Source of the DNA: an uncultured Bacteroidales bacterium
GTDB lineage: Bacteria > Bacteroidota > Bacteroidia > Bacteroidales > UBA932
Assembly (NCBI GenBank): GCA_944322575.1
Contig: CALUPK010000077.1
Span: forward strand, 1-53,594
Direction: 5' to 3'
DNA length: 53,594 nt
The notes beneath the pieces are model-generated. The model was not told the DNA's origin and searched no databases. It saw only the letters and a program-made list of their open reading frames with translations. The translations under genes were made by a program, and so were the position numbers. Shown one piece after another: positions 1 through 8,627 of this stretch. Position 1 is the stretch's first letter, and each line of letters begins with the position of its first letter.

Positions 1-27
1 CTTTTCAGTAACTCTCTGAGTTTCAAG

Positions 28-100
28 TGGTGCCACCGGGAATCGAACCAGGGACACAAGGATTTTCAGTCCTTTGCTCTACCAACTGAGCTATGGCACC
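28..100 (-). tRNA. tRNA-Phe (GAA)
   Basis: Read on the minus strand this folds as a standard 73-nt tRNA. The acceptor stem is GGTGCCA (100-94) pairing with TGGCACC (35-29), the D arm contains AGCTCAGTTGGTAGAGC, the anticodon loop is CTGAAAA with anticodon GAA, and the T arm contains GGTTCGATTCC. The CCA end is not encoded. It has its own promoter at 136-166. Confidence 0.97.
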
Positions 101-135
101 ATGTCTGTCCGTAACCTTTGTTTGGTTTGGGAGCG

Positions 136-166
136 CAAAAGTAAGAGTTATTTCGGAATTTGCAAA
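136..166 (-). promoter_or_regulatory. Bacteroidetes promoter of tRNA-Phe
   Basis: On the minus strand TTTG (166-163) is followed after 19 bases by TACTTTTG (143-136). This matches the Bacteroidetes primary-sigma pattern TTTG-N19-21-TAnnTTTG. The -7 element lies 35 bases before the tRNA 5' end. Confidence 0.8.
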
Positions 167-213
167 ATTTTCTGCAAAAAATCTGTGCAGCCGGTAAGGC
201 CGGGCCGGAACGC

Positions 214-1023
214 TTACCTTCCGGAGCGGTGTTCGCGGCCCTTGGAGACGATGAACCTGAATATGTTGAGGGCTGTGGTGTCGCCGCCGGCGGTCAGGCC
301 TTCGGGATGGAACTGCACTCCCCATATCGGACGGCCGTCGATGCACTCGATGGCTTCCACGATGGAGTCGGCGGGGGACCAGGCGGCCACTCTGAAGCCG
401 GGGGCTATGTCCTTGGCGGACTGGTGGTGGGTGGAGTTGACCATATATGCTCCGGTGCCGGCTATGTCAGCGAGCCACGTGCCTCCTACAGGGTGGATGG
501 AGTGAATGGGCCTGAGGTTGGTGAAGGACTGGTAGTGGTCGGTCTCAGACGGTTTCTGGGAGGGGATGTCCTGGTAGAGGGTGCCTCCGAAGGCTATGTT
601 GATCAGCTGCTCGCCCCTGCATATGCCGAGGACCGGTATGCCGCGGGCGGCAGCAGTCCGGACGAGGTAGAGGTCGTAGCTGTCACGGAGAGTGTCGACA
701 GTTCCTAATTCAGGATGAGGCTCTTCACCGTAGATGGCGGGATTGAGGTCCTCGCCTCCGGTGAGGATGAGTGCGTCGATGCCGTCGAGCATGCCGGAAA
801 GGGCAGCGGTGTCTTCGGTTATCGGCAGTAGGTATGGGATGCCGCCTGCCTTGATGACGGCTTCGCTGTATTTGCGTCCAATACGGGAGTTGTTGTCTGT
901 CATGGCGCAGGAGATGCCGATGACGGTATTCTCAGAACTGTTTTCTGAGGTGCTGCCTGACGTGCAGGAGCTGATGAGCGTCGCTGAGAGGATCAGTGCG
1001 GAGGTTAAGAAGATAGTTTTCAT
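214..1023 (-). CDS. Class I glutamine amidotransferase / gamma-glutamyl hydrolase-like (peptidase C26) lipoprotein
   Basis: A 269-residue protein of the PuuD / gamma-glutamyl-GABA hydrolase group, whose members cleave gamma-glutamyl bonds. The nucleophile is Cys135 in GICRGEQ, the catalytic pair is His239 and Glu241 in GVQFHPE, and the oxyanion-type LTGGED motif is near residue 90. The first 20 residues form a signal peptide with a lipobox-like LISSC (Cys20), so it is probably exported and lipid-anchored; this is unusual because most homologues are cytoplasmic. I use the ATG at 1021-1023 rather than an upstream in-frame start because the longer version would run through tRNA-Lys and because a -7 promoter element ends four bases before this ATG. 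The exact substrate cannot be told. Confidence 0.85.
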   Translation of the reverse strand: MKTIFLTSALILSATLISSCTSGSTSENSSENTVIGISCAMTDNNSRIGRKYSEAVIKAGGIPYLLPITEDTAALSGMLDGIDALILTGGEDLNPAIYGEEPHPELGTVDTLRDSYDLYLVRTAAARGIPVLGICRGEQLINIAFGGTLYQDIPSQKPSETDHYQSFTNLRPIHSIHPVGGTWLADIAGTGAYMVNSTHHQSAKDIAPGFRVAAWSPADSIVEAIECIDGRPIWGVQFHPEGLTAGGDTTALNIFRFIVSKGREHRSGR

Positions 1024-1027
1024 AATG

Positions 1028-1035
1028 CAAATATA
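1028..1035 (-). promoter_or_regulatory. -7 element directly before the amidotransferase start
   Basis: TATATTTG on the minus strand ends only four bases (CATT) before the ATG at 1023. A TTG 22 bases upstream (1060-1058) could be the -33 element and falls in the loop of the tRNA-Lys terminator. The spacing implies a leaderless or nearly leaderless mRNA. Confidence 0.6.
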
Positions 1036-1039
1036 GTAG

Positions 1040-1077
1040 AAAAAAGCCTCCGTTGCACAATCGTCACCGGAGGCTTT
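1040..1077 (-). terminator. Rho-independent terminator after tRNA-Lys
   Basis: On the minus strand AAAGCCTCCG (1077-1068) pairs with CGGAGGCTTT (1052-1043), followed by a run of T. It sits five bases downstream of tRNA-Lys and overlaps the promoter region of the amidotransferase gene. Confidence 0.85.
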
Positions 1078-1082
1078 GGGGG

Positions 1083-1155
1083 TGATCTGCTTGGGGCTCG
1101 AACCCAAGACCCCAACATTAAAAGTGTTGTGCTCTACCAACTGAGCTAGCAGATC
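1083..1155 (-). tRNA. tRNA-Lys (TTT)
   Basis: A 73-nt minus-strand tRNA. The acceptor stem is GATCTGC (1155-1149) with GCAGATC (1090-1084), the anticodon loop CTTTTAA gives anticodon TTT, and the T arm contains GGTTCGAGCC. The full CCA is not encoded. It is followed at once by a strong terminator. Confidence 0.97.
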
Positions 1156-1183
1156 TTGTGTTTCTTCTAACTGAAACGGGCGG

Positions 1184-1214
1184 CAAAAGTAGTGAAAAAG
1201 ATTGAAATTTCAAA
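1184..1214 (-). promoter_or_regulatory. Bacteroidetes promoter of tRNA-Lys
   Basis: TTTG (1214-1211 on the minus strand), 19 bases, then TACTTTTG (1191-1184). The -7 element is identical to that of tRNA-Phe and the spacing is the same. It lies 28 bases before the tRNA 5' end. Confidence 0.8.
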
Positions 1215-1233
1215 AATTTTATGGTCTTTTGAA

Positions 1234-1241
1234 TAATTTTG
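1234..1241 (+). promoter_or_regulatory. -7 element directly before the gene at 1246
   Basis: TAATTTTG is followed by CATC and then the ATG at 1246, so the predicted transcript start is at or within a base or two of the start codon. No clear TTTG is found at the right distance upstream. Confidence 0.5.
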
Positions 1242-1245
1242 CATC

Positions 1246-2112
1246 ATGAGAATCTTCGAAAAGGAGTTGTGTGCATTTCTCTCAGAGTGCGGGATGCCGT
1301 TCAGAACGGAGGAAAAATCCGGTCTGCGGGTGCTTCTTTGTGAGAATCGGCCGCTTGCCATAGTGACAGTACCGTTGGATTATTTTTCTGAAGGAGGGAC
1401 TCCTGACTTTGTCCGCAGGACAATGGCTGATGCCGGTGCGGCGGAGGCGCTCTGTATCTACGAGGACCGGTGGATGTATGCGGGGCCGCTGGTGCGTTCT
1501 ATGCTTAGGGTGAGGATGGGGGCGGGGTACAATATTTTTGCCCGAAATTGTGAGGTGCGCGTCATCAGTGCCGGGACGGCCGCATCGTTTCTGCAGGCCA
1601 ATCATATCTACGGCTCAGCCCGTTCTGCCGTCCGTTTAGGACTTTTCCGCCTGCGCTCGACTGGCCGCCGGGAGGCTCCTATGGACAGCACCCCGCCTAT
1701 GGTGGCCGTGGCTACGTTCTCTTCCGGCAGGAGGATGGGCGGCGCGGGGATTTCTTACGAATGGGTGCGCTATGCTTCTCTCCGCGGGGTAAGGGTGGTA
1801 GGTGGGATGGGACGCCTAATAGATGCATTTGCAGGTATTGCGCGGATTGAAAACGGGGGAGAGGAATTCGGGGTAATGACCTATGCCGACATGGAATGGT
1901 ACGGGGGGGACTCTTACCTTCGTCTCGGTTTTCGGGCTGACGGCATGCGGCCTCCGGTGAGATTCCTCTGCGATCCAGTTACGGGAATGCGGGTCCATGA
2001 GGGCAAGATTCTCACGGACCGGCGTTTCCGGGGATTGGATGCGGAGGGGATGGTACCCGTTCTCAACCTTGGCAGCCTGAGGTATGTCCGCTCAATGTCA
2101 GGTCGGATCTGA
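1246..2112 (+). CDS. Hypothetical protein with homing-endonuclease-like C-terminal region
   Basis: A 288-residue protein whose exact function I do not recognise. Residues about 110-135 read FLQANHIYGSARSAVRLGL. Later come an RYAS motif, RVVGGMGRLIDAF, and TYADMEWYGGDSYLRLGF. This order (FL..NHI.G, then a VGG..KL segment, then YADxxWxxGxxYxxLGF) resembles a domain found beside nuclease domains in phage Hef-like and related homing endonucleases. The N-terminal 100 residues (LCENRPLAIVTVPLDY, ALCIYEDRW) could be a small nuclease-like fold, but I see no full catalytic motif. The start is fixed by the -7 element at 1234-1241. Its 3' end overlaps the convergent clpC gene by 50 bases. Confidence 0.65.
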   Translation: MRIFEKELCAFLSECGMPFRTEEKSGLRVLLCENRPLAIVTVPLDYFSEGGTPDFVRRTMADAGAAEALCIYEDRWMYAGPLVRSMLRVRMGAGYNIFARNCEVRVISAGTAASFLQANHIYGSARSAVRLGLFRLRSTGRREAPMDSTPPMVAVATFSSGRRMGGAGISYEWVRYASLRGVRVVGGMGRLIDAFAGIARIENGGEEFGVMTYADMEWYGGDSYLRLGFRADGMRPPVRFLCDPVTGMRVHEGKILTDRRFRGLDAEGMVPVLNLGSLRYVRSMSGRI

Positions 2113-4582
2113 GTCTGTGCCTGCTGACGGTAAGGGCAGTGCCGTTTTCGTTGAGGTCTACCCGGATTCTGGATCCCGGCTTCAGTCCCGACAATATGGT
2201 CTCTGCTACTAAGTCCTCTATGTATCTGCGCAGAGTGCGTTTGAGGGGACGTGCTCCGAAAGTGGGATCGTAGCCTTTGTCGCAGAGGAAGTCCTTGGCT
2301 TCGCTTGAAAGGATGAGGGTGTATCCGGCCTCTTTGATGCGCTCGTGAACCCTTGAGAGCTCTACGTCGAGGATAGCGTTCATGTCAGCGCGGGTGAGGC
2401 TGTTGAAGTACACGGTCTCATCGAGACGGTTGAGGAACTCTGGAGTGAATGCGCGTCCGAGTGCTTTGTCTATCAGTGCTTTCTGGTGCTGTGGAGTGGT
2501 TCCGTCCGAGGAACCGTATCCGATGCCTCGTCCGAAGTCCTTGATGTCCCGGCTCCCGATGTTGGAGGTGAGGATGATGACGGTGTTCCGGAAGTCGACA
2601 GTCCTGCCGTTGCTGTCGGTGAGCCTGCCCTCGTCCAGAATCTGCAGCAGAATGTTGAAGATGTCCGGATGGGCTTTCTCTATCTCATCGAGCAGGACGA
2701 GAGAGTAGGGCTTCTGCCTGACCCTCTCGCTGAGCTGTCCGCCCTCGTCGTACCCGACGTATCCCGGAGGGGCGCCGATGAGGCGGCTGACGGATATCTT
2801 CTCCATATACTCGCTCATGTCAAGGCGTATGATGGCGTCCTTGGAATCGAAAAGCTGTTCTGCTAAGATGTTGGCCAGATGGGTCTTGCCGACACCGGTG
2901 GGGCCGAGGAACAGGAATGAGCCTACGGGTCTGCCAGGGTCCTTGAGGCCGACTCTGTTGCGGGATACGGCCCTGACTACTTTGTCTACGGCGTCGTCCT
3001 GGCCTATGATCTGCCGCTTCAGGACCTCGCGCAGGTTGATGAGTCTGGCGGTTTCGGATGCGGCCATCTTGTTGACAGGGATGCCGGTCATTACAGAGAC
3101 TGTGTTGAGTATATCGTCCTCGGTGACAGAAGCGGCTTTTTTCATGGATTTGTCGAGGAGGTGTCCGGTGGCCCTCTCGATATCTTCCTCCTGCTTGTGC
3201 TCCATCTTCAGCAGTTTGGCGCCCATCTCGAAATTCTGTCCTTCGAGGCAGTCCCGTTTGTGCCTGCGGATGTCCCGGAGCCTGTCACCCATGGTTATGA
3301 GCTTGTCGTCAGGCATGCTCATGGACATGTGTACCGCGGCTCCGGCCTCGTCCATCACGTCTATGGCCTTGTCGGGCAGATTCCGGTCGGAGATATATCG
3401 GGAGGACAGTGACACGCATGCCTTGAGGGCTTCAGGGGTGTAGACTACATTGTGGAACTTCTCGTAGTGCGGTTTCAGGTCGTTGAGAATCATCAGGGAC
3501 TTTTCATAGGAGGGCTGCTCAATGATGACTTTCTGGAATCTTCTTGCGAGGGCCCCGTCCTTTTCGATGATTTTGCGGTATTCGTCCGAGGTGGTGGTTC
3601 CTATGCACTGGAATTCTCCCCGGGAAAGCGCCGGTTTCATGATGGCGGCCGCATCCATTGTGCCTCCAGCGGCGCCAGCGCCCACTATGTTGTGGATTTC
3701 GTCTATGAAGAGAATGATGTCGGGGTTGTTCCGGACAGCGTCTATTATTTTTTTGAGCCTGCCTTCGAAGTCCCCGCGGAATTTGGTTCCTGCGACGAGT
3801 GCTCCCATGTCTATGGAGACAATTTTTTTATTGAGCAGGTCCAAGGGGACTCTTCTGTCTGAAATTCTCATGGCGATGCCTTCTGCGACAGATGTTTTTC
3901 CGACTCCGGGCTCTCCGACGATCATGGGGTTGTTCTTTTTTCTCCGGCACAGGATGCTGATGGCTCTGTCTATCTCTCTTTCCCGTCCGGCGACCGGGTC
4001 CAATGAGCCGTCTGCCGCAGCCTTGGTAAGATCCATTCCGAACCTTTCCAAAGTCTGTTCCGGAGTCTCGATGCGTTTTTTGTCCATCGGTGCGTCCAGC
4101 TCGAAGTCCATGTCGTCGAACTCCGGATCATCGTACCCATAGTCTGCGAAGTCTCCAGCATAGCGGGCGTTGAAATCCAATCCGAGGTCGGAGACGACAG
4201 ATGCGAAGATGGAGTTGTCTTCCTTGAGTATTATGCTCATAAAGACCATTGTGTCGGGGATGTGCTTTGCCTTGGGAGAGTGCATCACGTCGTTGGCCAT
4301 ATTGATGGTGCGCTGCATTCCAGGGCTTATGCTGACCTTGGACGAATCGTTGTACGGGATGGCGTATCCGTGGTCTATCTCATCGAGAATCATCGATTTG
4401 ATTTCGGTTAGGGACAGTCCGTTGTCGGTCAGGAAACGGCACGCCTCGTTGTCTCCGTGGCGTATCATGCCGAGGATGAAGTGCTCGACTGTGATGGACA
4501 TCCATCCGGTCTTGACAGCTTCTTCCTTGGCGTATTCAAATATTTTGCTGATTATATCGAGTTCGCGCATAAGTTCTTGCAT
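2063..4582 (-). CDS. clpC: ATP-dependent Clp protease ATP-binding subunit ClpC
   Basis: An 839-residue Hsp100 AAA+ unfoldase that feeds proteins to ClpP. It has an N-terminal Clp repeat domain (about 1-145), an acidic linker (about 145-170), AAA domain 1 with Walker A GEPGVGKT at 223-230 and Walker B ILFIDEIHN, a short middle domain containing EGQNFEMGAKLLKMEHK, and AAA domain 2 with GPTGVGKTHL and LVLLDEIEKAHPDIFN. The short middle domain and overall length fit ClpC rather than the disaggregase ClpB. The likely ClpP-docking loop reads GRGIGYG, with IGY where ClpC and ClpX proteins usually have (I/V/L)GF. No clpP is present in the window. It is divergent from gyrA and overlaps the hypothetical gene at its 3' end. 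Confidence 0.95.
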   Translation of the reverse strand: MQELMRELDIISKIFEYAKEEAVKTGWMSITVEHFILGMIRHGDNEACRFLTDNGLSLTEIKSMILDEIDHGYAIPYNDSSKVSISPGMQRTINMANDVMHSPKAKHIPDTMVFMSIILKEDNSIFASVVSDLGLDFNARYAGDFADYGYDDPEFDDMDFELDAPMDKKRIETPEQTLERFGMDLTKAAADGSLDPVAGREREIDRAISILCRRKKNNPMIVGEPGVGKTSVAEGIAMRISDRRVPLDLLNKKIVSIDMGALVAGTKFRGDFEGRLKKIIDAVRNNPDIILFIDEIHNIVGAGAAGGTMDAAAIMKPALSRGEFQCIGTTTSDEYRKIIEKDGALARRFQKVIIEQPSYEKSLMILNDLKPHYEKFHNVVYTPEALKACVSLSSRYISDRNLPDKAIDVMDEAGAAVHMSMSMPDDKLITMGDRLRDIRRHKRDCLEGQNFEMGAKLLKMEHKQEEDIERATGHLLDKSMKKAASVTEDDILNTVSVMTGIPVNKMAASETARLINLREVLKRQIIGQDDAVDKVVRAVSRNRVGLKDPGRPVGSFLFLGPTGVGKTHLANILAEQLFDSKDAIIRLDMSEYMEKISVSRLIGAPPGYVGYDEGGQLSERVRQKPYSLVLLDEIEKAHPDIFNILLQILDEGRLTDSNGRTVDFRNTVIILTSNIGSRDIKDFGRGIGYGSSDGTTPQHQKALIDKALGRAFTPEFLNRLDETVYFNSLTRADMNAILDVELSRVHERIKEAGYTLILSSEAKDFLCDKGYDPTFGARPLKRTLRRYIEDLVAETILSGLKPGSRIRVDLNENGTALTVSRHRLRSDLTLSGHTSGCQG

Positions 4583-4683
4583 TTTCGGGGCCCTAAAATA
4601 ATCATAATTTGGATAATTTTACTGCTTGGAGATAAGAAAATAATTAGTATTTTAGCGTTTTGTTTTGGAAATACGTGTAAAAG

Positions 4684-7182
4684 ATGGAAAATGAAGAAAT
4701 AACTCAAGGCAGAATAGTGCAGGTCGATATCGAGACGGAGATGAAGACGGCGTATATCGATTATTCTATGTCCGTTATTGTGGCCAGGGCGTTGCCTGAT
4801 GTCAGGGACGGTCTGAAGCCGGTGCACCGCAGGGTTCTTTACGGTATGTACGACTTAGGTCTGACTTCCGGCGGCCAGCACAAGAAATCTGCCAGAATAG
4901 TGGGAGAGGTAATGGGTAAATATCATCCCCACGGAGACTCCAGTATCTACGAGGCGATGGTGCGTATGGCCCAGGAGTGGAGCATGAGATATATGCTTGT
5001 GGACGGACAGGGCAACTTCGGCTCAGTGGACGGCGACCCTCCCGCAGCAATGCGTTATACCGAGGCCCGTTTCAGGAGACTTGCCGAGGAGTGCCTCGAG
5101 GACTTAGACAAGGATACGGTAGATTTTACTCCCAACTTCGACGAGACTCTCAAGGAACCGCTCGTTCTGCCCTCCAAGGCACCGCTGCTGCTCCTTAACG
5201 GCTCATCCGGTATCGCGGTAGGTATGGCTACCAATATGGCTCCGCATAATCTCGGAGAAGTAGCTGATGCGATATGTGCCTATATCGACAACAATGACAT
5301 CACGGTAGACGAGCTGATGCATTATATAAAAGGTCCGGACTTCCCGACAGGCGGAATCATTCAGGGCCTCGCCGGCATCCGCGATGCATTCGAGACAGGC
5401 CGTGGCCGCATCGTCGTCCGCTCCAAGACCGAGTTCGAGGTACAGCCCTCAGGCAGGGAAGTCATCGTAGTCACCGAGATTCCCTACATGGTCAACAAGA
5501 GGGAGATGATAGAGAGTATTGCCAGACTCGTGGAGGAGAAGAAGATAGACGGTATCGCCTACATCAACGACGAGAGCGACCACAAAGGTATGCGCATCGT
5601 CATCAAGCTGAAGATGGGAGCAGTGGCCAATGTGGTCCTCAATACTCTCTTCAAGCTGACATCCCTCCAGTCCAGTTTCTCTGTAAACAATGTGGTGCTG
5701 GTCGACGGTCGTCCCAGACTTTTGAATCTCAAGCAGCTCATCAAATATTTCGTACGTCACCGCCACAACGTGGTGGTGCGCCGCGCACAGTTTAATCTGA
5801 ACGAGGCCCGTAAGAAGGAGCACATCCTTGCCGGTCTTCTCAAGGCCATTGACATCATCGACGAGGTGATAGCCCTGATACGTGCTTCAAGAAGCCGTCA
5901 GGATGCCCGTGACGGACTGTGTACACAGTTCGGATTCAGTGAGATACAGGCAGGAGCCATCGTAGAGATGCGTCTCGGACAGCTCACCGGTATGGACCGT
6001 GAGAAGCTGCGTGCTGATTACGATGCTATAGTCAAGCTGATAGAAGAGCTGACGGCCTTCCTTTCAGATGAGACTCTCCAGTATGCTCTCATCAAGCAGG
6101 AGACTCAGGAACTCAAGGAGAGATTCGGAGATCCCCGCAGGACCGAAATCGTACCTTCGGCCGATGAGTTCAATCCGGAGGACTTCTATGCCGACGAGGA
6201 TGTAGTGATTACGATATCCCATTCCGGATATATCAAGAGGACTCCTCTGACCGAGTACCGTCTCCAGAACAGGGGCGGAGTGGGCTCAAAGGGAAGTACT
6301 ACGAAAGAAGAGGACTTCATAGAGCACATCTACGTGGCCAATACCCACAGCACCATGCTCTTTTTCACCGACAAAGGCAAGTGCTACTGGCTCAAGGTAT
6401 ACGAGATACCCGAGGGCACCAAGACATCAAAAGGCCGTGCGATACAGAACGTTATCAGCATAGAGCCTGATGACCATGTGTGCGCTTATCTCAATGTGGG
6501 AAATCTGAGCGATGAGGATTATATCAACAGTCATTATATCGTCTTGGCCACTAAGCACGGCACCATCAAGAAGACTCTGCTCGAGGCCTATTCCCGTCCC
6601 CGCCAGAAAGGAGTCAACGCCATCACAGTCAAGGACGGTGACAGTCTGCTGGAGGCAGTGCTTACAGATGGGGACAATGATATCCTTTTAGCGGCCCGCA
6701 ACGGTAAGTGCGTGCGTTTCCACGAGTCGGATGCCCGGTCCATCGGACGTACCGCTTCCGGAGTAAGGGGTATCAGTATTGAGGATGACGATGAGGTTAT
6801 CGGAATGGTATGTGCCAAGAGCGGTCAGGAACAGGAGGACGTTGGTAATATCTTGGTAGTGAGTGAGAACGGATACGGCAAGCGTTCTCCTTTGGACGAT
6901 TACCGCAAGACAAGCAGAGGGGCCAAGGGCGTAAAGACCATCAATATCACAGAAAAGACAGGTGACCTGATAGCCATAAAGATGGTTTCTGATGAGAATG
7001 ACCTGATGATTATCAATAAGTCCGGAATTACCATCCGTGTGCCAGTATCCGATATCCGAGTGGCCGGCAGGGCTACTCAGGGAGTCAGGCTCATCAACCT
7101 GCGCGAAGGAGATACTATCGCCGCAGTATGTGTGGTCAACAAGAGCGAGGAGAGACTTCAGGAGAATGGAGAAGAACTTTAA
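4684..7182 (+). CDS. gyrA: DNA gyrase subunit A
   Basis: An 832-residue type IIA topoisomerase A subunit, which with GyrB introduces negative supercoils. The winged-helix and tower core occupies about 1-500, with the catalytic Tyr125 in [10 protein letters not shown]. The C-terminal beta-pinwheel has several blades and a GyrA-box-like segment [11 protein letters not shown]. The quinolone-resistance region reads [10 protein letters not shown]; Ser86 and Glu90 correspond to E. coli Ser83 and Asp87, so no classical resistance change is seen. The start [17 protein letters not shown] matches the family. The upstream 101 bases contain TAGCGTTTTG, an imperfect -7 element. The next gene begins 41 bases downstream. 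Confidence 0.97.
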   Translation: MENEEITQGRIVQVDIETEMKTAYIDYSMSVIVARALPDVRDGLKPVHRRVLYGMYDLGLTSGGQHKKSARIVGEVMGKYHPHGDSSIYEAMVRMAQEWSMRYMLVDGQGNFGSVDGDPPAAMRYTEARFRRLAEECLEDLDKDTVDFTPNFDETLKEPLVLPSKAPLLLLNGSSGIAVGMATNMAPHNLGEVADAICAYIDNNDITVDELMHYIKGPDFPTGGIIQGLAGIRDAFETGRGRIVVRSKTEFEVQPSGREVIVVTEIPYMVNKREMIESIARLVEEKKIDGIAYINDESDHKGMRIVIKLKMGAVANVVLNTLFKLTSLQSSFSVNNVVLVDGRPRLLNLKQLIKYFVRHRHNVVVRRAQFNLNEARKKEHILAGLLKAIDIIDEVIALIRASRSRQDARDGLCTQFGFSEIQAGAIVEMRLGQLTGMDREKLRADYDAIVKLIEELTAFLSDETLQYALIKQETQELKERFGDPRRTEIVPSADEFNPEDFYADEDVVITISHSGYIKRTPLTEYRLQNRGGVGSKGSTTKEEDFIEHIYVANTHSTMLFFTDKGKCYWLKVYEIPEGTKTSKGRAIQNVISIEPDDHVCAYLNVGNLSDEDYINSHYIVLATKHGTIKKTLLEAYSRPRQKGVNAITVKDGDSLLEAVLTDGDNDILLAARNGKCVRFHESDARSIGRTASGVRGISIEDDDEVIGMVCAKSGQEQEDVGNILVVSENGYGKRSPLDDYRKTSRGAKGVKTINITEKTGDLIAIKMVSDENDLMIINKSGITIRVPVSDIRVAGRATQGVRLINLREGDTIAAVCVVNKSEERLQENGEEL

Positions 7183-7223
7183 AAAGAACAAACACAATAA
7201 TAACTCAAACTTATTTAAAAGTC

Positions 7224-8546
7224 ATGAAACAGATTTTATTGACCGTTGCTATGCTGGCAGTGGCACTTACTGCCGGAGCACAGAACAAAGATCAGCTGCT
7301 TTCTTCGATAAGCAAGGCGGAAGCCGCAACACAGAATGAGAAGAAGGCAGCAAATCCCAATACTTGGATTAAATACGGTGACGCATTCATGAATGCGTAC
7401 AATGATCTGATGGGAAGCGGTTGGATCGGAATGTCCAAGACCGAGGCCATGCTTCTTGGCGGAGCGAAGCCTGCATCCCAGGAGCAGGTGACTATCAATG
7501 ACAACGTGTATGACGTTGAGCATTATGAGTTCCATGATTATTACTACAATTCCAATGGTCTGCTCGACGCCATCATCATTACCAAGCCTATCATGGACAA
7601 GGATCTGATGGTACAGGCACGTGATGCCTATATCAAGGCAGCTGAAGTAGATGCCAAGGGTTCTAAAACCAAGGCAGTCAATGAGAAGCTGGTAGCACTG
7701 CGCGATAATTTCGTAAACTACGCCATGAGCTACTACACTCTCGGAGATCTGGAGAAAGCCGCATTCTATTTCGAGGAGTCTATCCCCTGCACCGACAATC
7801 CTGTAGTCAACAGTGTCGACAGCATGATTATCTACTATACTGGTGTTACATACAATGCTCTCGGCAACAATGAGAAAGCTACGAAATATTTCGAAAAGTG
7901 CCTTGAAATCGGCTATGACCAGCAGGGCGATGTAGCTGCTGCTCTCTCTGAGATAGCAAAGAAAGAGGGTAATACTGATCTTGCCAAGAAGTATCTCAAT
8001 GATGCTTTCGCAAAATATCCTTCCAGCCAGGCCGTTCTCGTGTCGCTTATCAACATCTACATGGAGACCAACGACGATCCTCAGAAGATACTCGACCTCA
8101 TTCATCAGGCTCAGGTCAATGAGCCGGGCAACGCCTCTCTCGTATATGCGGAAGGTAATGTATACAAGAATTTAGGTGATATCGACAATGCCATCAAGTG
8201 CTACTACAAATCTTTAGAGATCGATCCCAATTACGTATACGGAATCTACGCTGTAGGTAATACTTATTTCGATGAGGCCATCAATGTCCAGACCGAGATG
8301 AATAACCTTGATATCAATGATGTTGAGGGATATGAGGCTATGTACAAACAGTTCGAGCAGTATCTGATGGATTCCATCGAGCCTTTCGAGAAAGCGTTCA
8401 GCATGGCTACTGACAATGACCTCAAGATAGTAATCGCCAGCTGCCTGAAGCAGATTTACTTCCGTTTCCGTACAAAAGGACAGGAGTATGCAGACGCACA
8501 TCAGAAGTATATCGACTTCCTCGCTGCAAACGGTATTGAGGAGTAA
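7224..8546 (+). CDS. Secreted tetratricopeptide-repeat protein
   Basis: A 440-residue protein with a cleavable signal peptide (MKQILLTVAMLAVALTAGAQ, cut after about residue 20). Several TPR units follow, such as YTLGDLEKAAFYFEESI, NALGNNEKATKYFEKCLEI and KNLGDIDNAIKCYYKSLEI. It probably acts as a protein-interaction scaffold in the periplasm, on the outer membrane's inner face. I use the ATG at 7224 because the longer open frame would lack the signal peptide at its N-terminus and would overlap gyrA. It follows gyrA by 41 bases and is likely co-transcribed or partly read through; a strong terminator lies after it. The partner is unknown. Confidence 0.85.
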   Translation: MKQILLTVAMLAVALTAGAQNKDQLLSSISKAEAATQNEKKAANPNTWIKYGDAFMNAYNDLMGSGWIGMSKTEAMLLGGAKPASQEQVTINDNVYDVEHYEFHDYYYNSNGLLDAIIITKPIMDKDLMVQARDAYIKAAEVDAKGSKTKAVNEKLVALRDNFVNYAMSYYTLGDLEKAAFYFEESIPCTDNPVVNSVDSMIIYYTGVTYNALGNNEKATKYFEKCLEIGYDQQGDVAAALSEIAKKEGNTDLAKKYLNDAFAKYPSSQAVLVSLINIYMETNDDPQKILDLIHQAQVNEPGNASLVYAEGNVYKNLGDIDNAIKCYYKSLEIDPNYVYGIYAVGNTYFDEAINVQTEMNNLDINDVEGYEAMYKQFEQYLMDSIEPFEKAFSMATDNDLKIVIASCLKQIYFRFRTKGQEYADAHQKYIDFLAANGIEE

Positions 8547-8573
8547 TTCTGATTGAACAGATGAGTAAAATAG

Positions 8574-8606
8574 TGCGGCGGGTCATAGGGCCCGCCGCAT
8601 TTTATT
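8574..8606 (+). terminator. Rho-independent terminator after the TPR gene
   Basis: GCGGCGGG (8575-8582) pairs perfectly with CCCGCCGC (8591-8598) across an 8-base loop and is followed by a T-rich run. It lies between two convergent genes. Confidence 0.9.
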
Positions 8607-8627
8607 TATGTTTCCCGCTCATAGGAG

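Noticed and set aside
5000-5010. Quinolone-resistance change in gyrA
   Set aside because: The key positions (Ser86 and Glu90 here) carry residues compatible with susceptible enzymes; the Glu in place of E. coli Asp87 is a conservative natural variant.
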